Source: Sinorhizobium meliloti (GTDB lineage: Bacteria > Pseudomonadota > Alphaproteobacteria > Rhizobiales > Rhizobiaceae). Taken from it: a DNA stretch of 64,000 nt. Numbering within the stretch: position 1 is the stretch's first letter; every line of letters begins with the position of its first letter. Shown piece after piece: positions 1 through 8,156 of the stretch. The notes below the pieces were generated by a model. That model was not told where the DNA came from. It did no database searches and saw only the letters and a list, made by a program, of their open reading frames with translations. The stretch is from contig NZ_CP141212.1 in the NCBI RefSeq assembly GCF_035610345.1, forward strand, positions 2,361,976 through 2,425,975, in the 5' to 3' direction. Position numbers and translations under genes: made by a program.

Positions 1-1
1 C

Positions 2-1132
2 GAGGAGGGCCGCGACTTCTTCGACTTCGTCTCCGGTCGGCGCGAACCGCCCGCTGGCGTGGGTGCCGGGCTCGTCTATTCCCGCTTCAATCACCCGAAC
101 AGCGAGATCGTCGAAGACCGGCTCGCCATTTTCGAACGAGCGGAAGCCGGCGCGCTCTTTTCCTCCGGCATGTCGGCGATCGCCACGACGCTTCTCGCTT
201 TCGTGCGGCCGGGAGACTCCATCCTGCATTCCCAGCCGCTTTACGGCGGCACCGAAACGCTGCTCGCCAAGACCTTCCTCAATCTGGGTGTCTCCGCGGT
301 CGGCTTTGGCGATGGTACGGACGAGGCGGCCGTCAATGCCGCGGCTGAAGAAGCGATGAGCAAGGGGCGGGTCTCCGTGATCCTGATAGAGACGCCGGCC
401 AATCCCACCAACAGCCTCGTCGACGTCGCGTTGATCCGGCGCATTGCCGAAAGAATCGGAGAAAGACAGGCGCATCGGCCGATCGTCGCCTGCGACAACA
501 CCCTGCTCGGCCCTGTCTTTCAACACCCGATCGAACACGGGGCGGATCTTTCCCTTTATTCCCTGACCAAATATGTCGGCGGCCATTCCGACCTGATCGC
601 CGGCGCCGTTCTCGGCTCCAAAGCTCTGATCAGGCAGGTGAAGGCCCTGCGCGGTTCGATCGGCACACAGCTCGATCCACATTCCTGCTGGATGATCGGC
701 CGATCGCTCGAAACCCTGTCGGTGCGTATGGAAAAGGCAAACGACAACGCCCGCATCGTCGCCGAATTCCTGCGTGACCATCCCAAGGTCGAGCGGATCC
801 ATTATCTGCCGTTCCACGACGCGGACACACCGGTCGGCCATGTATTCGCCACGCAATGCACCGGCGCGGGATCGACCTTCTCCTTCGACATCGCCGGCGG
901 CCAGGAGGCGGCATTCCGCTTCCTCAACGCACTGCAGATCTTCAAGCTCGCCGTCAGCCTCGGCGGTACGGAATCGCTCGCGAGCCACCCAGCGGCAATG
1001 ACGCATTCCGGCGTGCCGATCGAGGTCCGCGCCCGGATCGGCGTGCTCGAATCCACGATCCGCCTGTCGATCGGCATCGAGCACCCGGACGATCTCGTCG
1101 CCGACGTCGCAAACGCGCTGACGATGATCTAG
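2..1132 (+). CDS. Cystathionine gamma-synthase/lyase family PLP enzyme (5' end outside window)
   Basis: A fold-type I PLP enzyme of the Cys/Met-metabolism family, acting on sulfur amino acids in the cytosol. The reading frame is open from base 2, so the true start lies upstream of the window; a GTG at 59 is unlikely to be it because family sequence continues before it ([14 protein letters not shown]). Visible signatures are YSRFNHPN near the start, [23 protein letters not shown] and the Schiff-base lysine motif [14 protein letters not shown] at about bases 550-590. The C-terminus ([17 protein letters not shown]) is typical of the family. Which reaction it performs (cystathionine gamma-synthase, gamma-lyase, methionine gamma-lyase or O-acylhomoserine sulfhydrylase) cannot be decided from these motifs. 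Confidence 0.9.
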   Translation, partial: EEGRDFFDFVSGRREPPAGVGAGLVYSRFNHPNSEIVEDRLAIFERAEAGALFSSGMSAIATTLLAFVRPGDSILHSQPLYGGTETLLAKTFLNLGVSAVGFGDGTDEAAVNAAAEEAMSKGRVSVILIETPANPTNSLVDVALIRRIAERIGERQAHRPIVACDNTLLGPVFQHPIEHGADLSLYSLTKYVGGHSDLIAGAVLGSKALIRQVKALRGSIGTQLDPHSCWMIGRSLETLSVRMEKANDNARIVAEFLRDHPKVERIHYLPFHDADTPVGHVFATQCTGAGSTFSFDIAGGQEAAFRFLNALQIFKLAVSLGGTESLASHPAAMTHSGVPIEVRARIGVLESTIRLSIGIEHPDDLVADVANALTMI

Positions 1133-1425
1133 CTGCTGCTGGAAATGTCGGGCCTGTTGTCGTTGACGGCGGTCAGCCGCTCGAAATCCTCTCGCACCAT
1201 GCGGCGGCCGATGATGTGGGCCGGCGCGAGCGCCGCTGCATCGGTCTTGGGCAACGTCTCGCGCTCGATCGCCCTGCGGACCGTTATTGTCGTTGGCCGG
1301 TCTGAACCGTTCCGGCCTTGGTTCTCTGTCGTCTTTGAAGCCGAGCCGCGAAAACCCGGCCCGAGGTCGTCCGGTTTGGAGGTCTGCGACAGCGTGCTCA
1401 GCGCGACCATCGCCGTGCTGTTCAT
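1129..1425 (-). CDS. Small hypothetical protein, possible
   Basis: A 98-residue reading frame fills most of the stretch between the PLP enzyme and the VOC gene. It is polar, has no membrane segment or recognisable domain, and ends with [14 protein letters not shown], a tail style common in small rhizobial proteins. There is no strong Shine-Dalgarno ahead of the ATG, and its 3' end overlaps the stop of the convergent PLP-enzyme gene by a few bases. A plus-strand frame over the same interval is less protein-like. I keep it as a possible gene only. Confidence 0.35.
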   Translation of the reverse strand: MNSTAMVALSTLSQTSKPDDLGPGFRGSASKTTENQGRNGSDRPTTITVRRAIERETLPKTDAAALAPAHIIGRRMVREDFERLTAVNDNRPDISSSS

Positions 1426-1464
1426 TGCGGTGCCGATCCATTCGTTTTTAGGGGACGACCGGGG

Positions 1465-1827
1465 TCAAGCCCTCGCCCGATGCGAAAGGACGTTCACGAT
1501 ATTGCCGAACGGATCGCGCAGAAAGAACCGGCGCACGCCCCAGCTTTCGTCGGTGATATCGTAGACGATCTCCACACCGGCGGCCGTGGCGCGGTGATAG
1601 GTTTCGTCCACGTCATCCACCTCGATCGAGAGCGCCGGGACCGGCGTTCCGGACCCGCCTTCGGTGGCGAAACTCACCTGCGGCATGGCGGAGCGGCCAA
1701 CCGCCGCAAATGTAACGATCCAGCCGTGATCCATCACCACCTCCAGGCCGAGCAGGTCCGCATAGAACCGCTGCGCCTGAAGCGGATCGGACACCTGAAG
1801 ATTAGGAACGATGCGTCGTACTGTCAT
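1465..1827 (-). CDS. VOC (glyoxalase/bleomycin-resistance) superfamily protein
   Basis: A 120-residue single-module VOC protein. It starts MTVRRIVPNLQVSD, has the first beta-alpha-beta unit with RFYADLLGLEVVMD, and a second with AAGVEIVYDITDESWGVRRFFLRDPFGNIVNVLSH, the usual end of this fold. VOC proteins are dimeric metal enzymes or ligand-binding proteins (glyoxalase I, dioxygenases, bleomycin sequestration); the substrate is not deducible here. The ATG overlaps the stop codon of the upstream tetR gene by four bases, so the two are almost certainly co-transcribed and translationally coupled. A role in handling the ligand sensed by that regulator is inference. Confidence 0.85.
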   Translation of the reverse strand: MTVRRIVPNLQVSDPLQAQRFYADLLGLEVVMDHGWIVTFAAVGRSAMPQVSFATEGGSGTPVPALSIEVDDVDETYHRATAAGVEIVYDITDESWGVRRFFLRDPFGNIVNVLSHRARA

Positions 1828-2420
1828 TCGACCCTCCCGATTGTCCGCTCCGATAGCGCCAGCTTGACGAGCGAGGCCGCGGCCGTCCCCGCCGTCTCCA
1901 TATAGCTCGGATCACGGTGGAGCAGAACGACGGCGAAGCTGCCGTCGAGGAGCAACAGGACCTGCCGCGCGAGCGCTTCCGCGTCCACGATCCCTTCTGC
2001 CTCGAACACCTGCCGGAGCCAGTCCTCGAATTTTTTCTTGTGAGCGGCGCCGATACGGATCGCCGGGTGCCCCGGCATGCCGGCGAGTTCGGCGGAGGTG
2101 CGCAGGAAGCCACAGCCCTTCCATTTCGGGTGTCGGGCGACGCGGGCAAGATTGAGGAAGATGCCCTCGACTTTCGATGCCACGTCGCCTTCGGTTTCGC
2201 TGAACCATTTCCGGAAGAGCTTGAGGTTCGGCTGATCGCGCCCCTCGAGATAGGCGGCAATCAGGTCGTCCTTGCTTTTGAAGTGATAATAGAGTGTTCG
2301 CTTGGTCACGCCGGCCGCCTCGGCGACTGCGTCCACGCCGACGGCGCGGATCCCTTCGGCATAGAACAGCTTGGAAGCGGCGGAAACGATGCGTTCGCGT
2401 GTGTTCGGTGCCGTCGTCAT
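1824..2420 (-). CDS. TetR/AcrR family transcriptional regulator
   Basis: A 198-residue TetR-type repressor. Residues about 8-55 form the helix-turn-helix domain (RERIVSAASKLFYAEGIRAV, then AAGVTKRTLYYHFKSKDDL), followed by an all-helical ligand domain. The first gene of a two-gene minus-strand unit with the VOC gene, it is divergent from the enoyl-CoA hydratase gene at 2505. A perfect-arm palindrome at 2426-2451 lies only five bases upstream of its ATG, so autoregulation plus control of the divergent gene is likely. No clear Shine-Dalgarno is seen, so initiation may be near-leaderless. The inducer is unknown. Confidence 0.93.
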   Translation of the reverse strand: MTTAPNTRERIVSAASKLFYAEGIRAVGVDAVAEAAGVTKRTLYYHFKSKDDLIAAYLEGRDQPNLKLFRKWFSETEGDVASKVEGIFLNLARVARHPKWKGCGFLRTSAELAGMPGHPAIRIGAAHKKKFEDWLRQVFEAEGIVDAEALARQVLLLLDGSFAVVLLHRDPSYMETAGTAAASLVKLALSERTIGRVE

Positions 2421-2425
2421 GGGCT

Positions 2426-2451
2426 ATGTATACCGACTAGTGAATATACAT
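2426..2451. promoter_or_regulatory. Candidate TetR operator in divergent intergenic region
   Basis: Arms ATGTATA and TATACAT are exact inverted repeats separated by 12 bases, whose centre is itself the palindrome ACTAGT. The site sits between the divergent tetR (start 2420) and enoyl-CoA hydratase (start 2505) genes, the usual place for a TetR-family operator. Binding is inferred from symmetry and position. Confidence 0.6.
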
Positions 2452-2504
2452 TCATTTGTCGCCGACTTAGCCTCCGCTCGTCAATACTTGATGGGAGACA
2501 ACTC

Positions 2505-3296
2505 ATGTCCGATACGGTTCTTATCGAAATTTCGGCCGACATCGCCCTGCTTACCCTCAACCGGCCCGAAAAGCTGAATGCCCTCAACTACGAACTGATC
2601 GATCGGCTTTTAGCCCTTCTCGACCGTGTCGAAATCGACGAGACGGTGCAGGCAGTCATCCTCACCGGCGCCGGCGATCGCGCCTTTTCCGCAGGCGGCG
2701 ACATTCACGAATTCGCGGGCAGCGTGGCCAAGGGCGTGAACGCCGCCGGCCGCGATTTTGTCCAGCGGGGGCAACAGCTGACGCATCGCCTGGAGGCTTT
2801 TTCGAAGCCTGTGATCGCTGCCGTCAACGGTCTCGCCTATGGTGGCGGCTGCGAAATGACCGAAGCGGTGCATCTCGCGATAGCGAGCGAGCGGGCTCGC
2901 TTCGCCAAACCGGAAATCAAGCTTGCCATGCCGCCGACATTCGGGGGTACGCAGAGACTGCCTCGCCTGGCAGGGCGAAAGCGTGCGCTCGAGCTGCTCC
3001 TGACCGGGGACGCATTCTCGCCCCAACGCGCGCTGGACATAGGGCTCGTCAATGCCGTCGTGCCGCATGATCAGCTGATCGCCTCGGCCCGAGCGCTTGC
3101 CGATCGCATCATCCGCCATTCCCCTCTTGCCACCTCCGCCATCATCACGGCCGTGACGCGTGGTCTCAACATGGCCATCGGAGAAGGTCTGCTTTGCGAA
3201 AGCGAGCAATTCGCGCGATTGGTTCCGAGCCATGATCTCAAGGAAGGGCTTGCCGCCTGGAGAGAGCGGCGAGAGCCACGCTATGCCGGGCGCTGA
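2505..3296 (+). CDS. Enoyl-CoA hydratase/isomerase family protein
   Basis: A 263-residue crotonase-fold protein. The start at 2505 is chosen because GGGAGA lies just upstream and the protein there begins MSDTVLIEISADIALLTLNRP, the canonical N-terminus; longer in-frame extensions run antisense through tetR and are not real. The oxyanion-hole segments FSAGGDIHEF and AYGGGCEM are present. Both catalytic glutamates of true hydratases appear conserved, in GGGCE and in KPEIKLAMPPTFGGTQRL. Likely reaction: hydration of trans-2-enoyl-CoA in fatty-acid or carboxylate catabolism. Its promoter region holds the TetR palindrome, so it is probably the regulator's main target. Confidence 0.92.
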   Translation: MSDTVLIEISADIALLTLNRPEKLNALNYELIDRLLALLDRVEIDETVQAVILTGAGDRAFSAGGDIHEFAGSVAKGVNAAGRDFVQRGQQLTHRLEAFSKPVIAAVNGLAYGGGCEMTEAVHLAIASERARFAKPEIKLAMPPTFGGTQRLPRLAGRKRALELLLTGDAFSPQRALDIGLVNAVVPHDQLIASARALADRIIRHSPLATSAIITAVTRGLNMAIGEGLLCESEQFARLVPSHDLKEGLAAWRERREPRYAGR

Positions 3297-3359
3297 TCCG
3301 GTTCTTCAAAACGACCCGGTTCCGCTCGGAGAACCGTTCGTCACTTTTCCAGGAGTGTT

Positions 3360-3839
3360 CTAAATTCGCGCGAAGCCGAGCACGAAAAGGGCGAGCGCGC
3401 CTGTCGAAGCGAAGGTGCGCACGTGGTTCCAGCGGACCCAGTCGGTCAGGTATCGCTGCTGCCAGAGCTCGGCGGCTGCCTGGCCGGCAGGGGCGGCCGC
3501 AAGCGCGTCGTTCAGCGGAACATTGATCGCGACCGTCACCGCGAGCGTGCCTACAAGGTAGACGAGACCGCCGGCTGCCAGCAGATAACTCCCCTGCCCG
3601 CCCCAGATGAAGGCCATGACGAGGAGGATCAGGCCAAGCAGCGCCGTACCCATGAAGGCGGAGAGAAACAGCGGGTTCTGAATGACCACGTTGATGGCGT
3701 TCATCGCGGCGACCCCCTGATCAGGCGGGAGCCGCGACAGCGCCTGCATGATGCAGACCGAGAAGACGAAGAAGAGCCCGGCCATCAGACCGGATCCGAT
3801 AGCGGCGGCAAAAGCCAGCGCAGGAACAAGGGCAACCAT
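3360..3839 (-). CDS. DUF1772 (anthrone oxygenase-like) membrane protein
   Basis: A 159-residue inner-membrane protein with about four hydrophobic segments (MVALVPALAFAAAIGSG, SAFMGTALLGLILLVMAF, YLLAAGGLVYLVGTLAV, and ASTGALALFVLGF at the end) and the conserved stretch TVAINVPLND and W..RYLTDWVRWNHVRT typical of DUF1772. I start it at 3839, where a GGAG motif lies six bases upstream; a longer frame reaching 3929 would overlap the glycoamylase gene and adds a charged, non-family extension. Function in bacteria is not established. It follows the glycoamylase-like gene on the same strand with 49 bases between, so they may be one unit. Confidence 0.8.
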   Translation of the reverse strand: MVALVPALAFAAAIGSGLMAGLFFVFSVCIMQALSRLPPDQGVAAMNAINVVIQNPLFLSAFMGTALLGLILLVMAFIWGGQGSYLLAAGGLVYLVGTLAVTVAINVPLNDALAAAPAGQAAAELWQQRYLTDWVRWNHVRTFASTGALALFVLGFARI

Positions 3840-3888
3840 CGCGGCACTCCAGACGGGAACGAAGCCGCTTCGGGCCGCTTCCCTCGTT

Positions 3889-5202
3889 TCAGACTCGAGG
3901 CAGCGTCGACGAAAGCCAGCCGCCCGCAAAGCCGGCCCTGCTCAACCCATGGCTGAATGCCGGAATGCTGCGCGTCAGTTCCCAAATCAGGCTGCTTCTC
4001 CAGTTCTCGATCATCATGACCACGAGCCCCTGGTCAAGCCCGACGATTCTGTCGTCCACCCAACCCTCGGGGCCGTCCCCGGGCAGGCTGGGATTGAAGC
4101 CGCCGGGAAGGCAACCCTCCTTAACGAGCGCGGGATAATGCGACATCAGGTGGGAAAGGCTGCCGAGACACGCGTCCGGCTCGAACGGCAGGCCGGCGAG
4201 CGACGCCCATGGAACAAGCGTACCGTCATCGGCGCCGAATGGTGCGCCGCGTGCCTCGTAGCCGAGCAATCTCTGCCGCCGCCCGCCGCGAAGCCGCAGC
4301 CAGCCTTTCGGCGCGTGGCAGGCGCTGAAGCCCCATAGATCGCTGCAATAACCCGCGAAGCCATGGGGATTTTCTTCGGCATGGGCGCGCTGCAGCCTGA
4401 TGGCCCGGCGGGAGTTTTCGAAATAGTCGCTATCCCTTTCACGCATCCCCCGGTCGCGAAGGCCGCGAAAATCGATCCAGGCCTGCGGAAACAGGTGCAC
4501 GAAGAGCGCGCCGGCGTGGAGATGCGCCACCCCGTCGAGCGTGAGCCATTCATGCGCCGCGGTGTAGGCGTCGTAGTTCTGCGGCATGATCGGTCGTGTC
4601 GGCGATCCCAGTGCCAGGACATAAAGGAGCAGCGCCTCGCTGTAGCCCCGCCAGCGGTGTTTCAGGAAGCGCCCCGGCGGCCGCCAGCCCATTGTGACGG
4701 TATCGCCGCCATTGAGCGCCCAGTTCCAATCGGCCCGTTCATAGAGAAACGCCGTGAGGCTCCTGATCTCCCTCTCCTGCCCGCCCGAGCCGGAAAAATA
4801 GGCCGCTGCGGCCAGGGCACCGGCAAGGAGCAACGCGGTGTCGATCGTGGAGAGTTCGCTGCGCCAGGCACGCTCTCCCGACCGCATATCGAGGAAATGA
4901 TAATAGAAGCCCCGATAGCCGGTTGCCCGTACGTCGCTCTGCTGCCGGCTCGCCGCGAAGAATGCGAGGGTGGCCAACACACGCCGGGCTGCCTCCGCCC
5001 GCCCGATCCAGCCGCGCTCGACCGCGACCGGATAGGCTGCCAGTCCGAAGCCGGTGGCGGCGATGCTCGACGGAGAACCCTCGCGCGAGGTGTCGGCCAC
5101 CAGACCGGTTGCCGGATCGGAATGACGAAGAAAGTAGCCGAACGCCGCGCGCTGCAGCCGGTCGACGCATGCGATATCCGAGTTCCAGCTCGAGTGAAAC
5201 AT
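3889..5202 (-). CDS. Glycoamylase-fold (PF10091/COG5368-type) protein, possible beta-glucanase
   Basis: A 437-residue (alpha/alpha)6-barrel glycosidase-like protein. The N-terminal third carries FGYFLRHSDPATGLVADTS and SPSSIAATGFGLAAYPVAV; then GYRGFYYHFLDM, ELSTIDTALLLAG, the central YSEALLLYVLALGSP, WIDFRG, AEENPHGFAGY..LWGFSACHAP, and C-terminal YPALVKEGCLPGGFNPS and VGLDQGLVVMMIENWRS. This order matches the glucoamylase-family domain also found in cyclic beta-1,2-glucan enzymes and in GH144 endo-beta-1,2-glucanases. No signal peptide is evident. Because rhizobia make periplasmic cyclic beta-1,2-glucan, that polymer is a plausible substrate, but this is inference. The start codon has only a weak ribosome site. 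Confidence 0.85.
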   Translation of the reverse strand: MFHSSWNSDIACVDRLQRAAFGYFLRHSDPATGLVADTSREGSPSSIAATGFGLAAYPVAVERGWIGRAEAARRVLATLAFFAASRQQSDVRATGYRGFYYHFLDMRSGERAWRSELSTIDTALLLAGALAAAAYFSGSGGQEREIRSLTAFLYERADWNWALNGGDTVTMGWRPPGRFLKHRWRGYSEALLLYVLALGSPTRPIMPQNYDAYTAAHEWLTLDGVAHLHAGALFVHLFPQAWIDFRGLRDRGMRERDSDYFENSRRAIRLQRAHAEENPHGFAGYCSDLWGFSACHAPKGWLRLRGGRRQRLLGYEARGAPFGADDGTLVPWASLAGLPFEPDACLGSLSHLMSHYPALVKEGCLPGGFNPSLPGDGPEGWVDDRIVGLDQGLVVMMIENWRSSLIWELTRSIPAFSHGLSRAGFAGGWLSSTLPRV

Positions 5203-5436
5203 GGTGGCCTATTGTTCGATGAGGTTGGTGACATTGCGGCGGGTGGCGCAGCCCTTGCCGCGATCACCGAATATTGTAGGCCCGCGTCGCGCCAGCCGTC
5301 GCGGATTTCCAATCCTGTGGTACATTCATCGGATTACATCGGCCCGGAGGCCGAGGCCGGTTTTACGGCAAATCGCGGTGCCCGGGATAGAGGGGCAGAA
5401 CGCCCGACGCGTAATCCACGATGATTGGCTGATGCG

Positions 5437-6231
5437 ATGTTAGGCACGATAGCATTGATCCTGGCTCTGAGCGGGAGCCCGATACAGTCGGCAGCCATGG
5501 CCGCCGACGTGGACGTGGAGCTGTTGCTGGCTGTCGACATGTCGGGTTCGATGGACATGGAGGAGGCGCGCGTGCAGCGCTCCGGCTATCTGCAGGCGCT
5601 GCGACACCCGGATTTCATCAATGCGGTCCAGGGCGGGCTCCTCGGGCGGATCGCAATCGGCTATTTCGAATGGGCAGGGCTGGTAAACGAGGCCTCCGTC
5701 GTAAACTGGCAGGTGATCGAAAATGCTGCCGACGCCGAAGCCTTCGCCGTCAAGCTGGAGGCCCGGCCGATCGGGACGCGGCGCGGCACCTCGATCTCCA
5801 ACGCGATCCTTTTCGGCACGAGCCTCATCGATTCGAACGCCTTTTCGGGTGCGCGACGGGTCCTCGACATCTCCGGTGACGGACCGAACAATACCGGGCC
5901 GCCGGTCACGCCTGCCCGCAACGATGCCGTATCGCGCGGAATCATCATCAACGGGCTTGCGATCCTCATCCGCCCGTCGGTCTCGACCGGGCCGCTCGAC
6001 CAGTATTACGCCGAATGCGTCATCGGCGGCCCCGGCTCCTTCGTCCTGCCCGTCCATGAGCCCGAGGATTTCGCGATCGCAATCCGCCAGAAGCTTATCC
6101 TGGAAGTAAGCGACCTCACTCCCGCGCCGGCGCTCCGCCTTGCAGCCGGCGAAGCCGCGGCAGACTGCATGATAGGCGAGAAGCTGCGGCCCGGTTTTCT
6201 CGACAGGGTTTACCCGGAGCTGGATCGTTAG
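5437..6231 (+). CDS. DUF1194 secreted VWA-like protein
   Basis: A 264-residue exported protein. The ATG at 5437 gives a short hydrophobic signal peptide (MLGTIALILALSGSP, ending near AMAAD); a TTG at 5425 is in frame but adds nothing family-like. The mature part begins with a von Willebrand factor A-like fold: VDVELLLAVDMSGSM holds the DxSxS metal-ion-dependent adhesion motif, and RRVLDISGDGPNN and GIIINGLAI are later strands of the same Rossmann-like domain. DUF1194 proteins are periplasmic or secreted; the partner is unknown. The C-terminus is poorly conserved. It stands alone, upstream of a convergent gene pair. Confidence 0.85.
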   Translation: MLGTIALILALSGSPIQSAAMAADVDVELLLAVDMSGSMDMEEARVQRSGYLQALRHPDFINAVQGGLLGRIAIGYFEWAGLVNEASVVNWQVIENAADAEAFAVKLEARPIGTRRGTSISNAILFGTSLIDSNAFSGARRVLDISGDGPNNTGPPVTPARNDAVSRGIIINGLAILIRPSVSTGPLDQYYAECVIGGPGSFVLPVHEPEDFAIAIRQKLILEVSDLTPAPALRLAAGEAAADCMIGEKLRPGFLDRVYPELDR

Positions 6232-6354
6232 ATGTGAGGAGCGCGCCGCGGGTCTTCCCGAAGCGCGCTTTTTCCCCGCCCGACCATGGATCGCCCCACC
6301 GTCTCTGAACGGCGAAGCCGCCTTGGCCCTTTGCGACGCGACCCGCGCCCGCTG

Positions 6355-6576
6355 CTATTGCAGCGAGTGAATTCTGGCGTCGAAGCCCGCCGCCGCGATG
6401 ACGAGCTCGCTGCGATCCCGCAACTCGTTGGCAACGGCCTGCAGCGCCATCTCGACGCAATATTCGACGGCCTGAGCGTCCAATGCGCGGGCGCTATCGC
6501 GAATGTGGCTCAGCATTCTGGCGATGCTCGCAAGTTCCGTTTCAGTATCCGTCAAGGACGAAGGATGATTATCCAT
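6355..6576 (-). CDS. Small helical hypothetical protein
   Basis: A 73-residue protein starting MDNHPSSLTDTETELASIA and predicted to be mostly amphipathic helix (SALDAQAVEYCVEMALQAVANELRD region). I choose the ATG at 6576, preceded by a G-rich ribosome site; an in-frame ATG four codons upstream (6588) is also possible. Longer frames reach back into the YcaO gene and are not credible. It lies on the same strand, about 135 bases downstream of the YcaO gene, so it could be a fourth member of that locus, although the gap makes this uncertain. No family recognised. Confidence 0.55.
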   Translation of the reverse strand: MDNHPSSLTDTETELASIARMLSHIRDSARALDAQAVEYCVEMALQAVANELRDRSELVIAAAGFDARIHSLQ

Positions 6577-6712
6577 TTGAACCCCCATTCCGTGCGCTTC
6601 CCTGACGGCGACTATAGACGAGTTCGGATTTTCCGCGCGTTGCACGAGCGTTGCACTCGCACCGGTAGAGTACCGGAGTGGACCTCGCCAAATGCTTTGC
6701 GGGTCTGCTCCT

Positions 6713-7927
6713 TTATGATGCGAGCGCTTTGGAAAGCGCGCGCGGACCGAAACGGCGCGCTCTTTCGCCGTCAGGGTTTTCAAGATCGGGAACGAAGATC
6801 TTGACGACCGCGAACGGCAGAGCTTCATCCGACAGGCGCACCACAATTACTGATTGCACGCCTGCATCCTCTAGATGACCGATGGTGTGCCGCAGCAGCC
6901 CATCCGGATCGCCGCCGGCATGCGGCGCCGCCGGCGCATGCAGGCACGGCGCCGCGAGGAAGGCCCGGCGGGTCGAGTCCGGCAAAGGCCGGCTGAAGGT
7001 TTCGGGAAAGACATCGTCCCGCGCGCCGCTCATGAAGGTGAGCCGCGACTGCGCCGCTTCGGTCACCGCTCTGATCGCCGCGCGAACGGCAAAGACATGC
7101 GCCCCGCAGCCGCTTGTCACATCGACGAAACGACCATCGTCCCTGATGGCGATGTCGGAGGGGCCGAGCAGTGCCAGAAAGCAGGGAATACCGATGTCGC
7201 TGGTAATGTCGAAAAGCCGGAGATCGAGACCGGCGGCTCTGATGCGCTCGACGAGACTATTCAGCGCTGCATCGCCGAACCCCTCGGGAGCAACGCACTT
7301 TCGGTAACGGCTCTGCGGCCCTGACACGCCCCACAGGACATGGGCGTCGCGCTCGATGCGCTCCAGCAGCCCGTGCAATGTCGCTTCCTGAATGGAATTT
7401 CCCGATGCGAGCCCATCCGACGACATCCAGAAACGCGAAGGCCGGGTACGGTCCAACTGCGCCGCGTCGAGCGGTACGAGCACCTCGCGGCCGGAGATCA
7501 GGTCGGAGCCGGGAGCCCAGAGCAGTTCTTCGTCCGGACCGATTTCCTCCTGCCCGGCCGCAATCAGCCCCGGAAGCGGGTTCACGGTCCGCCCGGACGC
7601 CCGCAGGGAGCGCATCGTGGCCACTATGGTTTCGACGGCGGGTTCGCCGGCAACAGCGCGCTCCAGCGCCTCCATGACGGCGGAAACCTTCGCCTCCGCA
7701 TCCGTCAGCCCTTTGCCCTGTGCAACCACGATGGATCGCGCATTCGGCGTATAGGCGCACCAGACCGGGATTCCGGTCCTGTCCAGTCCCGTGTGCCTGG
7801 CGATGCGGGTTATGCCGAAACCGGAAAGCAGAGGTCTTACACGGTCGAAGGTCTCTTCCGGGCTCAGCACACGATCGGAATATTCATTGCGCAAGTCGGC
7901 CCCACCCCCGATGCCGGGACCGGTCAC
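6713..7927 (-). CDS. Stand-alone YcaO-family enzyme
   Basis: A 404-residue YcaO-domain protein. YcaO enzymes use ATP to activate a peptide backbone amide, giving azolines, amidines or thioamides in ribosomal peptides or proteins. Starting at GTG 7927 (overlapping the preceding TGA as GTGA), residues 18-90 hold LSPEETFDRVRPLL, GLDRTGIPV, QGKGLTDAEAKVSAVMEALE, and residues 169-195 SSDGLASGNS then QEATLHGLLERIERDA; these glutamates are the nucleotide/magnesium-binding positions of the family. The C-terminus ends FGPRALSKALAS and lacks the PxPxP tail of azoline-forming cyclodehydratases. No E1-like partner, McbC-type dehydrogenase or TfuA gene is in the window. The longer upstream frame overlaps the 71-residue gene and is not used. 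Confidence 0.9.
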   Translation of the reverse strand: MTGPGIGGGADLRNEYSDRVLSPEETFDRVRPLLSGFGITRIARHTGLDRTGIPVWCAYTPNARSIVVAQGKGLTDAEAKVSAVMEALERAVAGEPAVETIVATMRSLRASGRTVNPLPGLIAAGQEEIGPDEELLWAPGSDLISGREVLVPLDAAQLDRTRPSRFWMSSDGLASGNSIQEATLHGLLERIERDAHVLWGVSGPQSRYRKCVAPEGFGDAALNSLVERIRAAGLDLRLFDITSDIGIPCFLALLGPSDIAIRDDGRFVDVTSGCGAHVFAVRAAIRAVTEAAQSRLTFMSGARDDVFPETFSRPLPDSTRRAFLAAPCLHAPAAPHAGGDPDGLLRHTIGHLEDAGVQSVIVVRLSDEALPFAVVKIFVPDLENPDGERARRFGPRALSKALAS

Positions 7928-8139
7928 CCGTCGAAATGGCCCGAAAACACCTTGTCGGCGGAGGACACAGCCACTGCGAGGTCGACATTCTTGACGATCG
8001 TCCCCCCTTGTGCGCGGAGCTTGTCCGCCACGGCCAGGTCGCCCGTCACCTGATCGAGCGGCCTCACGGTTCCGCTCCCCAGGTCCGCCAGCCACAGACC
8101 CGGCTCGCCGGGAATGCCTATCACAACAACCTTCGCCAT
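7924..8139 (-). CDS. 71-residue protein between SARP regulator and YcaO; possible YcaO substrate or partner
   Basis: A small ORF starting MAKVVVIGIPGEPGLWLADL and ending ADKVFSGHFDG. It has no cysteine, four serines and three threonines, a strand-like hydrophobic N-terminus and no signal peptide. The ATG at 8139 follows GAGGGA by seven bases; upstream in-frame starts at 8154 (ATG) and 8160 (TTG) are possible. It begins 17 bases after the SARP stop and its own stop overlaps the YcaO start by four bases, so translation is coupled to YcaO. I do not recognise its family. Position and size suggest a peptide substrate or a recognition partner of YcaO, but it could be an unrelated small protein. Confidence 0.7.
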   Translation of the reverse strand: MAKVVVIGIPGEPGLWLADLGSGTVRPLDQVTGDLAVADKLRAQGGTIVKNVDLAVAVSSADKVFSGHFDG

Positions 8140-8156
8140 ATCGCTATCCCTCATCC

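Noticed and set aside
1917..2504. Upstream in-frame extension of the enoyl-CoA hydratase gene
   Set aside because: It runs antisense through tetR; the family N-terminus and ribosome site are at 2505.
7928..8095. N-terminal extension of YcaO beginning MAGGPGERNREAARS
   Set aside because: It overlaps the 71-residue gene in another frame and is basic, low-complexity sequence without homology; the GTG at 7927 fits the family start.
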